Source: Hygrocybe punicea (taxonomy: Eukaryota; Basidiomycota; Agaricomycetes; Agaricales; Hygrophoraceae). Taken from it: 64,000 bases of DNA. Shown one piece after another: positions 55,072 through 64,000 of this stretch. Made by a program: the position numbers and the translations under genes. The stretch is taken from NCBI GenBank assembly GCA_963556145.1, contig OY744462.1, positions 1,240,001-1,304,000 on the forward strand. The letters are read 5' to 3'. The notes under the pieces were generated by a model. The model was not told the DNA's origin, did no database searches, and was given only the letters and a program-made list of their open reading frames with translations. Positions within the stretch are counted from its first letter, which is position 1, and each line of letters opens with the position of its first letter.

Positions 55072-56280
55072 AGGGGAAATGGAAGGGGAAGTGAATGGAA
55101 AGGAAGTGGGACGAAATGAAGGACAATGTACATATAAAGGGAATAGAGTAAATAATAAATTTATAGATGAAAAGGGGGAAACGAGGAGATAAGATAAATG
55201 GCATGTGGAGGATGGAACTGGAATACAAAGTAAATGAAATGGGACCAGAAAGGGTGGGAAACAAAGAAAACTAGAAACAGAAATGAAAATATAAATAAAC
55301 AAGACACGGGCATGGGAATGGAACATGGAATGGAAGGCGAAAATGCAAAAATAAGAGACAGAAACGAATCTGTATCCCCACAAGAGTTTCTGAAAGAAGA
55401 TCAGAGGCAGAATGATGAGAGGAGATGGAGAGCCTCATGCAAATATTTGAGCAAGGCGTCGAGGGGGCGGAGGTCCAATATATGATGACAAAATAAGATG
55501 AAAGCGGAAATGAGGAACAATATAAAATCGAGAACCAAAGTACCAACACCAACACAATCCCATACAAGGGGTGTGCCGCATGAAGGGTCTAAAAATGACA
55601 GGGTGCCCCAAGTGGGCAGAAACGACAAAGTGCCCCAAGTGGGCGAAGATGACAAAGTGCCCAAGTGGGCGAGGAGGGAACCGGAGACAATATGGGAGCA
55701 GAAATGACAAGGGGTGACAGAGGGAGTAATGGATCTTGAATAGAAATGGGTACGGTGATACGCTAGTCAAGGTGCTGTGCACTACAAACAACACTCTACG
55801 ACTGGTGCGATTACAAGTAAGTGAAGTATTTAGCTTCTACCAGTATCGCGACAATTGCGATTGATAGTGCGACTTAGCGATTAAAGTCGTGACAACGATA
55901 GAAGGTCAAGGTATTGAACTAAAGTCGGCGATGGTTGAGCTTGAAGAAAGTAATGTCATGATGATTTTCGAGGGAGATATAATGAAGTGGGAAGGGGGAA
56001 CGCTGCGCTCTCCTGTCATTAAGCGTAATCTACATAGCTATTTTATATGTCGATGGTCGGAGATTGGAGGAGAAGTAAAAAGTTGTGGCAAGAAAGAAAC
56101 TTACTCTAATAGGGGTTGAAAGAAAGGAATATGTATGAATCACATGAAAATGTAGCCAAAAATGGTCCTGAAAGGAAGATGAAGATGGTCTTGTAACAAA
56201 GGAAGAACAAAGGAGTCTGGTGTGACAAAGGGAATAAGTGTTCTAAATGAGTTAGTCTATCTAAGATGAAACGGGGCATT
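55072..56280. other. Internal part of the LTR element, no gene
   Basis: Purine-rich. The plus-strand frames (55234-55485, 55498-55707) are low-complexity, with four imperfect copies of a GTGCCCAAGTGGGC-A-GAC unit at 55600-55675. A GATCGC/GCGACTT-rich segment at 55840-55910 resembles, in reverse, 44025-44100 near the other end. No family recognised. Confidence 0.4.
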
Positions 56281-56990
56281 GCTGTATGAAAGGTGAACAA
56301 TTATGCGAGAGTCCGGGACTCAATCCAATTCAAAGGTTTTCTTTCTTGGTCTGTGACTTTGTCAGAGATGTTCACAATACAATCAAGTGGTCGCACGAGT
56401 GGCCGCGAGCCATCAGGAAGTCGCAACATGTCAGGCTCATTTTTGAAGGATAGCTGGAACCTGTTCAATTCGTCAATTCGGTGGTCAGCATGGGTGAGTG
56501 CGTATCAATGGGATACTCAACCAACTTGGATGGAATATTGATAGACTGGGATGGTGGCAATAACGGGGATGGAATGTCTGTATCTGGAGAGTCCGAAGCA
56601 AATGGGAGCATGTCCAGCACAAGTTCATAGATGGAAACCAGAGGGGACAAAAGAGGAGACAATGTGGACGAAATAGGAGATGGAATGGATAAATTGGGAA
56701 CAGTGTAGAGGCTCCGGATTGTGTGGATCCATATCCCCTTCATATCCCACACCGTTCCTGTCCATTCCTATTCCTATATCATCGATTCTGCTCGATTCTG
56801 CTCTTTCCTATCGATTCTGCTATGGATTCCGCCTCCAGAATCATTCCTACTCATGATGCAATGTCCCTAACGACCCGGAATCAGTACGTTTATAGTTATA
56901 TATCATGTATCTTCATTTCCCATCTCCTAGTACATAGCACTCCTCCTCTCCACCCACCCCCTATCACTTACAGCCTTTGCTTGTAGTACA

Positions 56991-58247
56991 GTCACGTGTC
57001 AGAAGTATTTGCGCATTTGTTTAATATAAACATTGTCATGTCACGTCATGTCACATCATGTCACTATAAAACCCCACTGGATATTCATGTTGACTATGCC
57101 CAAGGCTCCTGGCTGTCGCAAGACAGCCCCTCAGCTCCGAGAACTCATCTGCCAGAAAGCAAATGAGGGCATTCCTCTCTCACAGATTGCTCTCTTTGTC
57201 AATCGCCCTCTCCGCACAATTCAATCTATCGTCAAACGGGGGACAGAACGAGGTTACCACAAGAATGCACCTTGACCTGGAAGACCACTCAGGCTCAATG
57301 ACCGAGCCCTACAGTGTCTGAACCTCTGTGTTATGTGCAACCGATGCCAGTGTCTCAGTGACATCACTGATTCTATCAACACTGCAATACCATCTCCGGT
57401 GTCTCCACAAACTGTCCATCGCATGCTAAAGACCCACCTTGGCATATCCAACCACATTGCTGCAAAAAAACCATTCATCAATGCCAAGCAGCGTGCAAAG
57501 AGGCTACAATGGGCATGGAACCACCTTGGCTGGACAATGACGGATTGGCAGAGGATTATCTGGACAGACAAGTCATCGGTTGAGATCGGGAAGGAGTCGA
57601 GGAAGTGCACCGTATGGCGAAGACCAGGAGAACATTATCGGGAGGAATGCTTGGTGCCTACATTCAAGTCTAGGAGGTCGAGTATCATGGTCTGGGGTTG
57701 CATCTCCTATGGGAGCCGGGGCCCATTGGTGCGTATACCTTCAGACAGGCAGAAAGGGATAGATTATGTAGAATTGATACTAGCAGGGCCATTGTGGGAT
57801 TACTACATAGAGAGATACGATGCAATGGGGGTGGCATTGGTCATGGAAGATGGTGCACCTGTGCACCGTGCAAAGATTGCACAAAGATTCTGGTCTCAGA
57901 ACTCCATGGAGAGCATTCCGCACCCACCTCAATCACCTGACTTAAATCCAATCGAGCATGTATGGATGCAGCTCAAGATCTTGGTCAACAAGTGTCCAAC
58001 TTGCCCACGAAATGCAGATGAATTGTGGGTGGCACTGCAGGAGGAGTGGCTAAATATTACTATAGAATTCATTAATTCCCTTATAGATTCCATGCCTCGG
58101 CGTGTCAGGGCAGTCTATGAGGCTAATGGAAAGTCTTCCAAATATTAGAGTAGCAGTTATAACACCTGTTGCCTTCATATTCACTTAAATACACGTTGTG
58201 TCTACTTTATATTGGTGTGACGTGCAAATACTTCTGACATGTGACTG
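56991..58247 (+). mobile_element. Tc1/mariner element
   Basis: 1257 bp with inverted ends CAGTCACGTGTCAGAAGTAT / ATACTTCTGACATGTGACTG, flanked by TA on both sides. It carries one transposase gene with a single stop. The right terminal repeat differs from the left at two or three of the first 28 positions. It may have been mobile recently. Confidence 0.95.
57087..58148 (+). pseudogene. Tc1-type transposase with one premature TGA
   Basis: About 353 codons. N-terminal helix-turn-helix (PQLRELICQKANEGIPLSQI ... RTIQSIVKRG), a GRPL motif, second HTH (PVSPQTVHRMLKTHLGISNH), and the catalytic triad in IWTDKSSVE (D), MEDGAPVHRA (D) and SPDLNPIEHVW (E, DD34E spacing). It cuts and pastes the element at TA sites. 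The only defect is TGA at 57273 in NAP-stop-PGRP, where CGA (Arg, making the AT-hook-like R-P-G-R-P) is likely. Start ATG at 57087 or 57096. Confidence 0.9.
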
Positions 58248-59604
58248 TACATGGTTACTACAGCACAGGATCCCTCACAGTGGTATAAAAAGTAGCACAT
58301 TTACACTACAAAATAGATAGAAAAATACAGGTCATTACAGCACACTTCAGTTCCGTTTCTTAGTCCACTCTTCGTATCATCTACACTGCTCTTTGTCCTT
58401 TCCCCTCACTCTCCCTCTGATTCTGGAACCCCTGGATTCGGGTTGGATTGACTAGACCTCTCTAAAGAACTAGATTCCTCTAATCACTTTCTAGCTGATC
58501 ACCCCTTTCCATAGATTCCCATTCCGGGTCTACAACAGAACTTGCCATCACAACAGGACTGGAAGATATGATGGAATCGATGACTGGCATTGATAAATCG
58601 GGAAGGGGCTCGGATGGGAACAACATGGGACTGGATGACAAAACCTGTAAACAAATAACATTCTCGACAGGCACCAGAATGGACGGGGGCAGGGAACACG
58701 ATGACAGGGACAGACTGGAATGAATGTGGGGGATGGAATGAATGACAGTGGGCAGGATTGAGGATGGAATCTGTTCTGGAGGTGGGATGACTGCGACAGG
58801 TATGGGACCAGGACCAGAAATGGGACTGGAAATGACAATGGGGGCTGTAGTGACAACGGATTCCAGAATGGAACGGTAACTGGAAAGTAAAAATAATGCA
58901 GCATTGTGGAAAATATCAACCAGGTATGGATCGTTGTGGTAATGACTGGGAAGAAGGTAATGAAGTCACTCTTCAACATATTGATAAAGGTCCAAGTCAA
59001 ATCCATTGGCAAAATATTCATTCTGTTGCTTGTCCGATAAACGGCCATTGTCATATAGTACTCTGGAAATGCGTATGAAGTCCCAGAGATATTGTCCTAA
59101 GTCCATCTTGTTCTCTATACCATAAGCCAATTGTCATTTAACCACTTGATCGAGATCCACGATCATATACCGAATACTGTCTGTGGCACCGGGATAGAAG
59201 TCAAAAACGGCATGTCGGAAAGTGATGAAGTCCTTTGCTGAAGCGGCGGGAAGGGTGGACCAAAGTTTGTAATTGTTGTTATTGAGGTACTGGAGCATGT
59301 AGTGAATCTTCATAGTGTCCATGAGTCCACAATCGAAGCTGAGCAGGTAAATTTCATCAAAGAAGCAGGGAAGGTCATGTTCTTCACCATGAAACGTCAG
59401 GGTGGAACAATCACCTCAGAGAGGCATGAATCCGTGTGTCATATCAGGGAATTTCCAAATCGGGCAGCAGGTCGGGTCAGGGAGGTACAAGGAAGGGGGT
59501 TGAAGTCGTAAGCGGCTGAGCAATTAGAGTCGGGAACAAAGGACAAACATCATAAAAGTCAAACCCGATGGTGGGGAGGGTATGAAAGACAAAAGAACTA
59601 AACC

Positions 59605-59621
59605 CCTCGTGGTGGGCTCCA
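59605..59621 (-). promoter_or_regulatory. Primer-binding site of the LTR element
   Basis: On the minus strand TGGAGCCCACCACGAGG begins two bases inside the 5' LTR. It starts with TGG, the complement of tRNA 3'-CCA. This fixes the element as reading right to left. The tRNA donor is not identified. Confidence 0.65.
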
Positions 59622-60111
59622 GTTGTGACGGTGAGTTCTGTTGTAGACCCAGAATAGGAATCTACAGAAAGGATGATCAGCTAAGAAGTGATCAGACGAA
59701 TTCAGTTACTTTTAGAGAAGTCTAATCAATCCAACCCAAATCCGTGGGTTCCAGAATCAGAGGGAGAGTGTGGGGGAAAGGACAAAGAGTGGTGTAGACA
59801 ATACAAAGAGTGGACTAAGAAATAGAACTGAAGTGCAGTGATAAGACATGAGGTGGAATGGTACCCTGTAATAACCTGTATTTCTATATGGTTTTGTTGT
59901 GTATATGTGCTACTTTTATACTACTGTGAGGGATCCTGTGCTGGTAACTATGTGCTACAAGCGAAGGCTGTAAGTGATAGGGGGCGAGAGGAGATGGGAA
60001 ACAAAGATATATGATATACAACTATATACGTACTGATTCTGGGTCATTAGAGACATTGTATCGCGAGCAGGAACGATTCTGGAGGTAGTGTTGCCGCGGC
60101 TAAGCTAGCCG

Positions 60112-60940
60112 CTGAAAGGGTGCACTGCGGTAATGTGAACGGAATCAAATACCAACTCTACCACAGTGCTGTACGAATTCTGAGGGGTTCAATCTCAATC
60201 CAAAAGGTTAATAAAAATACTCAGAGGTGCTCTGGATAGTGGCGATGATGTTTCCGATGTGCGCGATGTGCGCGATGCGCGCGGCGTGTGCGAAACAGTC
60301 GGCGATGTTTTCAGCATATACGTAGCACTTTATAGAAGGAACGCAAAGTTTAATAGAGCATAGCAGAGCTATCGCATGGACGGCGCAGTAAAGAGGTGAT
60401 ATGATAGACTGGAATCGGGGGTATACAAGACGTCTCTCTAGTATGTAAACTATAGGGGGTATTTATGCGAAGTTGGTTGTTAGGACAATACAGGGTGAAG
60501 AGGGCAAGACAAATAGACGGTGCACGACGGAACTATGGTGCAATAGGGATGAAATGGAACTGAAACAAAGGGTATAGCACCATGCGAAGCAATTTCCAAA
60601 ATATCTAGAGGATAGGAGCTATACTGTTTGAAATAAGTGAAACATGTCACATAAAGACTTCCCTGGAACTGGAACGGAATCGGAATGGAATAGGGTGAAC
60701 GGTACAAGCGTGGGTGATGTCGAAGAGGCTCGAAATATGTTTCCGAAGGGGGCCGAAGTGCTCCGAAGAAAATCACCATAATGTCAAATTATTGCCCATA
60801 TCGCGCGCATATCGCAGTCGCATCGCAATGGAGATACATATAAATCGGGATGTTTCGCAGTGAATCGCAGCATGTCCAAGGCTAGAATAGGTCCAATAGA
60901 ACGTTTCCGTGCTTAGGGACGTGCGCTGCATATCACCGCA
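60112..60940. mobile_element. 829-bp insertion of unknown type
   Basis: Interrupts the GCTAGCCG/GCTAAGG array of hAT-like copy d; AGCCG stands on both sides (60107-60111 and 60941-60945), suggesting a 5-bp duplication. Contains GCGCGATGTGCGC repeats at 60258-60290. No coding sequence. Possibly a solo LTR, but termini are not clean TG...CA. Confidence 0.5.
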
Positions 60941-61189
60941 AGCCGGCTAAGGTTAGCTGAGGCTAAGGCTAAGCTAAATCAAGAAATTCAATCAGCCGGA
61001 GCCGTTAGTCATACCTAGCTGGCTAACACGGCTATAGCTGAGGCTATAGCTGATACTCATACACATCATGCCTGGGGTTACATAGTGTTAATATATTTTG
61101 TATTTACTCGTACATGACATATAATATAACATGTAAGAGGGTGGGGACACTGTGTTGCCGCCACTGCATTGCTGTAGCTGCTGGTGCTG

Positions 61190-61560
61190 GTGCTGCATCC
61201 TGGTGACACTGCTGTTGCTGCTGCTGCTGTCATTGTTGCTGCTACTGCCGTCATTGCTGCTGCTGCTGTCATTGCTGCTGCTGCCATTGCTGCTGCTGCT
61301 GCCATCGTTGTTGCTGCCGTTGCTGCTGCCGTCATTTCTGCTGCCATTGTTGTCGCTGCTGCCATTGTCGCTGTTGCTGCTGCCGTCGTTGCTGCTGCTG
61401 CCATTGTCGTTGCTGCCACCATCATTGTTGCTGTGGCTGTCATTGCTGTTGCTGCCATCATTGCTGTTGCTGCTGTCATCACGTCATGGCTGCTGCTGCT
61501 GTTGCTGTAGCCATTGCCATAGTTGTTGCTGCTGTCATTGCTGCTGTTGATGTTGCCATT
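61190..61560 (-). repeat. CAG/CAA microsatellite core of hAT-like copy d
   Basis: About 370 bp of GCTGCTGTTGCC-type units. Ala-rich and Leu-rich frames on both strands are repeat artefacts. Confidence 0.9.
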
Positions 61561-61926
61561 GCCGTTGTGGTGGGTGTCCTAGTGCTGGATTTTGTCATCC
61601 AGCAGTCCTGGATAGTATAGTGTTAGTAAAAGATAATGAAAGATTAAAATAAAAACTCACCTGGAGCACGATGGCTCATTGAGAGCCATCGTGCTCATTG
61701 TTGATCATGTTTGAATCAACGTGATGAGTGTGACCCACCATGTCACACATGTTACATACACGAGAATGTTCATTTTTGTTGCATTTTAACTACCAAATTC
61801 TAGGAAAATAATTAGTATACTACTTAGACGACTGTATTGTAATTAGCTGCAACTTAGCTGCCAGCTATGGCTAAAATTTTGAGGTAGCTGTAGCTGGTAG
61901 CTGGTCATTAGCCTTAGCTTAGCTGG

Positions 61927-62792
61927 TGTAGAGGGTCGACATCCCTCTGAGTCCGTATCCTCAATATATCACGAATCCGGACGAACCTGATGCCTCCATT
62001 CAACTCGCATTCGAACCCGATGTAACCTGACGTGACCCGACGTGACCCGACACATGCCACTTTGTGATGGCCGCTTTTGGACCAAATCCGGCAGCCTCAG
62101 AAGCCCCAGAGTTCTAATAATAGGAGACGGATCTCATCGGACTCGATCCCCGACTTTGGACTTGCCTTATATACCCATCCCCTCGTCCCTTTGGAGATAT
62201 ATGTGAGATTTCAGATCTTTTTCTTGGATATTCCTTTTCCCCTCCATTTTCCTGTCTATGTTGCATTGCAACCCCCCTTTCCACATCCCCATTCCATCTT
62301 CTCTTTGTAGTTTCTATCGGCCGAAATAGACATGTCCGAAAGTAGACTACACACACATGTACTATAAAAACAGTCCCCAATGACTGTACAAAAAAGAGAT
62401 ACCATTAGTCCCCATTTCCCTCATAGTCAGAATCATTTTAATCATTTCAAATGCTCGTCCTCGTAGACCCTTGAATTTTTATAGTTCACTTCATTGTCTT
62501 TATCGTTGTTCCCTTACTCGTTCATCATTTCCGACCCGACCTGATCCAACCCACCATACCCAACATCATCAGCATCATCGGGTTTGTCGTTATTTATCCG
62601 TTTTCAGTCCGTTCATCGCCGGGTTTGTTATTATTAGTCCAGTTTTACGTGGTGGCTTTACTTTTACTTACATTCCCTTCCTTCACTATTATCCCCAACA
62701 CTGATTATCCACAGTCACTTCTATGCTGACACCCCTCTGGTTAGGATCTTTTCTTTATATTGTTCTGAAGCCACCAAGAACCCGCATCTACA
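61927..62792 (+). mobile_element. Solo LTR, second family, 866 bp
   Basis: TGTAGAGGGTCGAC...CGCATCTACA with matching TGTAG/CTACA ends and the 4-bp duplication CTGG on both sides. It contains tandem GACGTGACCC units near 62030 and possible TATA boxes (TTATATACC at 62166, CTATAAAAA at 62362). No internal region. Inserted in hAT-like copy d. Confidence 0.82.
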
Positions 62793-62995
62793 CTGGACCC
62801 TGGCTAAGCTAAATTCAGCTAGGCTAACGGCTACTAGCCGACCACTAGCCTTGGCCATGGCAACACTATCTGGCCAGAGCGGAATTGATAGGAAGGAGCA
62901 GAATCGAGCAGAATCGATGATATGGGAATGGGAATAGATGGGAATGGTGTCCGATATGAAGAGGATATGGATCCACACGATCTGGAGCCTCTACA

Positions 62996-63650
62996 CTGGT
63001 GACAGGAAAACCGATCTGTAAACCAAACGGCACCCATGACAAAATAAAGATAAGGATGAGGGATGCTCAGCTTGCAAATGGCCACCCTCAATGCCTCTAC
63101 TTTCCACCAGGACATCCTCAGGCTGGTGTGTTTAAGGGAATGACCATTATCCTGGAAGAGAGAGGACTTGGCGATATGTTGAAGAAATGCACTGATTGCA
63201 AGAACTTCAAGTGTGTGGAAGGTACAACTGATTGCTGTTGCCACCATATGCTCTACAACCAGCCAGACTTCATCAACTGTGAACATAAGATCGATACTTG
63301 AAGATCTTTGCACCAGGCATGGCTTCCAGTTCCTGTTCCTGCTGAAGTTTCACTGTGAACTGAATTTCATGGAGTGCTGGGGGCAGGCAAAAAGCATTTA
63401 TCAGACTTACCCCGAGTCATCTCGTGAAGATCACCTCAAGAGCAATGCCACTATGGCACTTGAATCAATCCCACTCATGATGATGTGAAAGTTTGCAAAG
63501 TGATTGATGTGGTTTATGGATGCCTACATTCGAGGCTTGAATGGAAGGCAAGCAGTGTGGGTGTTGAGGAAATATCAGGGCCATCGTGTGTTGCCTGTGG
63601 ATATCATGGAGGAGCTGGGGAGAGAGGGTGTCATGTAAGGGTGAAGTAAT
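62996..63650 (+). pseudogene. DDE-transposase-like gene, 3' part
   Basis: Continues the gene split at 43247: VTGKPICKPNGTHDKIKIRM, then YFPPGHPQAGVFKGMTIILE, CHHMLYNQPDFIN, then after frame changes FHCELNFMECWGQAK, YPESSREDHLKSN, WFMDAYIRGLNGRQA and KYQGHRVLP. FHCELNFxE supplies the third acidic residue region of the DDE family. The reading frame is broken at several places (stops near 63299 and 63486). Confidence 0.75.
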
Positions 63651-64000
63651 CATATCTCACTTATAATTCAAATAACTTAAGATAGTGCTCACTCATATTC
63701 ACCATCTGTCATGTGACTCGTTTTGTCACACTTGGCAGGCAAAATGCAATCAAGGTGTATCTACTCTTTCAATAATGCTCTTTTGAAAATTTGGCTACAC
63801 AGAAAGGTGTAAATTCCTATTTTGAGGGTATCTGTGTAAGGAATTTGTTTCTCCTAGCATAGGAAAAGAGTGGTTGCAAAAATGAGTTTCCACTAGATGA
63901 CATAAGTACCATGACAAATAGACCATCTCCCTGATTCCTCAATCAGTTGTCCCTCAAACACAATACATGAGTGGTCTTTATGGTAAATAAAAATGTATAC
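63651..64000. other. No gene recognised
   Basis: AT-rich sequence to the window edge; nothing that can be supported. Confidence 0.4.

Larger units (their letters stand above)
56704..58552 (-). mobile_element. Solo LTR interrupted by a Tc1 element
   Basis: On the minus strand TGTGATGG...CCTCTACA, same family as 43248-43872, flanked by the 4-bp duplication ACAG. It was inserted in the gag-like gene after SSSPV. A Tc1 element at 56991-58247 splits it at a TA. Confidence 0.88.
56290..59500 (-). pseudogene. Gag-like gene of the LTR element, split and decayed
   Basis: Read right to left: LTFHGEEHDLPCFFDEIYLL, IHYMLQYLNNNNYKLWSTLP, AASAKDFITFRHAVFDFYPG, DLDQVVK, then after a frame change FIRISRVLYDNGRLSDKQQN, LPSHYHNDPYLVDIFHNAAL, a Pro/Ser-rich linker, and, beyond the solo LTR, SIYELVLDMLPFASDSPD and DMLRLPDGSRPLVRPLDCIV. 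The first part is the capsid-like domain of a fungal retrotransposon gag (W-x-x-LPSA...F-x-x-YPGA pattern). TGA stops at 59416 and 58966 replace likely Arg codons. No zinc knuckle seen. No pol follows. Confidence 0.7.
60086..62868 (+). mobile_element. hAT-like element (copy d) with nested insertions
   Basis: Ends TAGTGTTGCCGCGGCTAAGC and GGCCATGGCAACACTA. Flanking 8-mers TCTGGAGG and TCTGGCCA share five of eight bases. Inside, AGCTAAGC-rich ends like the MITE at 53521 surround a GCTGTTGCTGCT microsatellite (61190-61560, CAG/CAA on the minus strand). Two later insertions: 60112-60940 and a solo LTR at 61927-62792. No transposase. Confidence 0.8.
43248..62995 (-). mobile_element. Non-autonomous LTR element, 4-bp TSD, nested insertions
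   Basis: LTRs at 43248-43872 and 59624-62995 (the latter interrupted). Flanking 4-mers are CCGG and CTGG, and joining the outer flanks restores the DDE-gene frame (GACCCGG/CTGGTGACAGG). A primer-binding site next to 59623 and a gag-like frame on the minus strand show the element reads right to left. Subtracting four later insertions leaves about 7 kb. I find no protease, RT or integrase. A spliced coiled-coil gene lies antisense inside it. The two solo LTRs at 31200 and 56704 belong to the same family. Confidence 0.78.
59624..62995 (-). repeat. 5' LTR of the element, interrupted
   Basis: Left piece 59624-60085 and right piece 62869-62995 together match the 625-bp LTR at 43248-43872. The gap is the hAT-like element at 60086-62868. 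The outer end abuts the resumed DDE gene. Confidence 0.85.

Noticed and set aside
57033..57090. Upstream ATGs of the Tc1 frame (57033)
   Set aside because: They translate a short TCATGTCAC repeat in the 5' untranslated part; the usual transposase start is MPKAP or MLTMPKAP.
61078..61550. Ala- and Leu-rich frames of 108-134 codons
   Set aside because: Products of the CTG/GTT array of hAT-like copy d.
60086..62868. Single intact hAT transposon with transposase
   Set aside because: Ends fit, but the interior is a microsatellite plus two later insertions; no transposase motif was found in any frame.
1..64000. tRNA or rRNA genes
   Set aside because: No cloverleaf with intact B box or rRNA core sequence was noticed by eye; a tRNAscan-SE run would be decisive.

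Overview
This window comes from a filamentous fungus, almost certainly an Agaricomycete (mushroom-forming Basidiomycota). Its host genes carry several 50-60 nt introns with GTNNGN donors, CTNAY branch points and YAG acceptors, and its repeats are typical mushroom families: a Ngaro-type tyrosine-recombinase retroelement, Ty1/copia elements, Helitron helicase remnants and hAT, Tc1 and LTR elements. I saw no tRNA, rRNA, CRISPR array or bacterial-style operon. Species cannot be named from the sequence alone.

Layout. 1-4.6 kb: decayed repeats, including a minus-strand copia gag/protease remnant. 4.6-11.6 kb: a large inverted duplication, with two ~2.7 kb arms around a 1.66 kb spacer that holds a nitroreductase-family pseudogene. 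12.1-18.4 kb: the gene-dense host block, with a secreted FAD amine-oxidase-like protein, a GH5 glycosylceramidase/steryl-glucosidase-like protein and an OPA3-like mitochondrial protein. 18.5-22.3 kb: fragments of a SUV3 helicase and an ankyrin protein, then a TKL-like protein kinase. 23.1-27.9 kb: a Ngaro/DIRS-like retroelement with open gag, RT-RNase H and tyrosine recombinase frames. 27.9-28.8 kb: a two-exon, Agaricomycete-type protein. 29.2-64 kb: a repeat island with nested insertions.

The island can be read as layers. A minus-strand copia copy (29.2-35.3 kb) was hit by a hAT-like element (itself hit by a 201-bp foldback MITE) and by a solo LTR. Further on, a DDE-transposase-like gene beginning at 41878 was split by a non-autonomous LTR element (43248-62995). 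After subtraction of later insertions this element is about 7 kb. It carries a gag-like frame on its own sense (minus) strand and an intron-containing coiled-coil/cysteine-cluster gene antisense to it, and I found no pol. That element was then hit by two hAT-like elements internally, one of them hit by a full-length copia with 244-bp LTRs, by a solo LTR (hit by a Tc1 element), and by a hAT-like element inside its 5' LTR. The rest of the DDE gene resumes at 62996. Target-site duplications support most of these steps.

The genes in 12-18 kb look like ordinary housekeeping or metabolic loci. Almost everything after 29 kb looks dead, and most premature stops there fit C-to-T changes at CGA codons.
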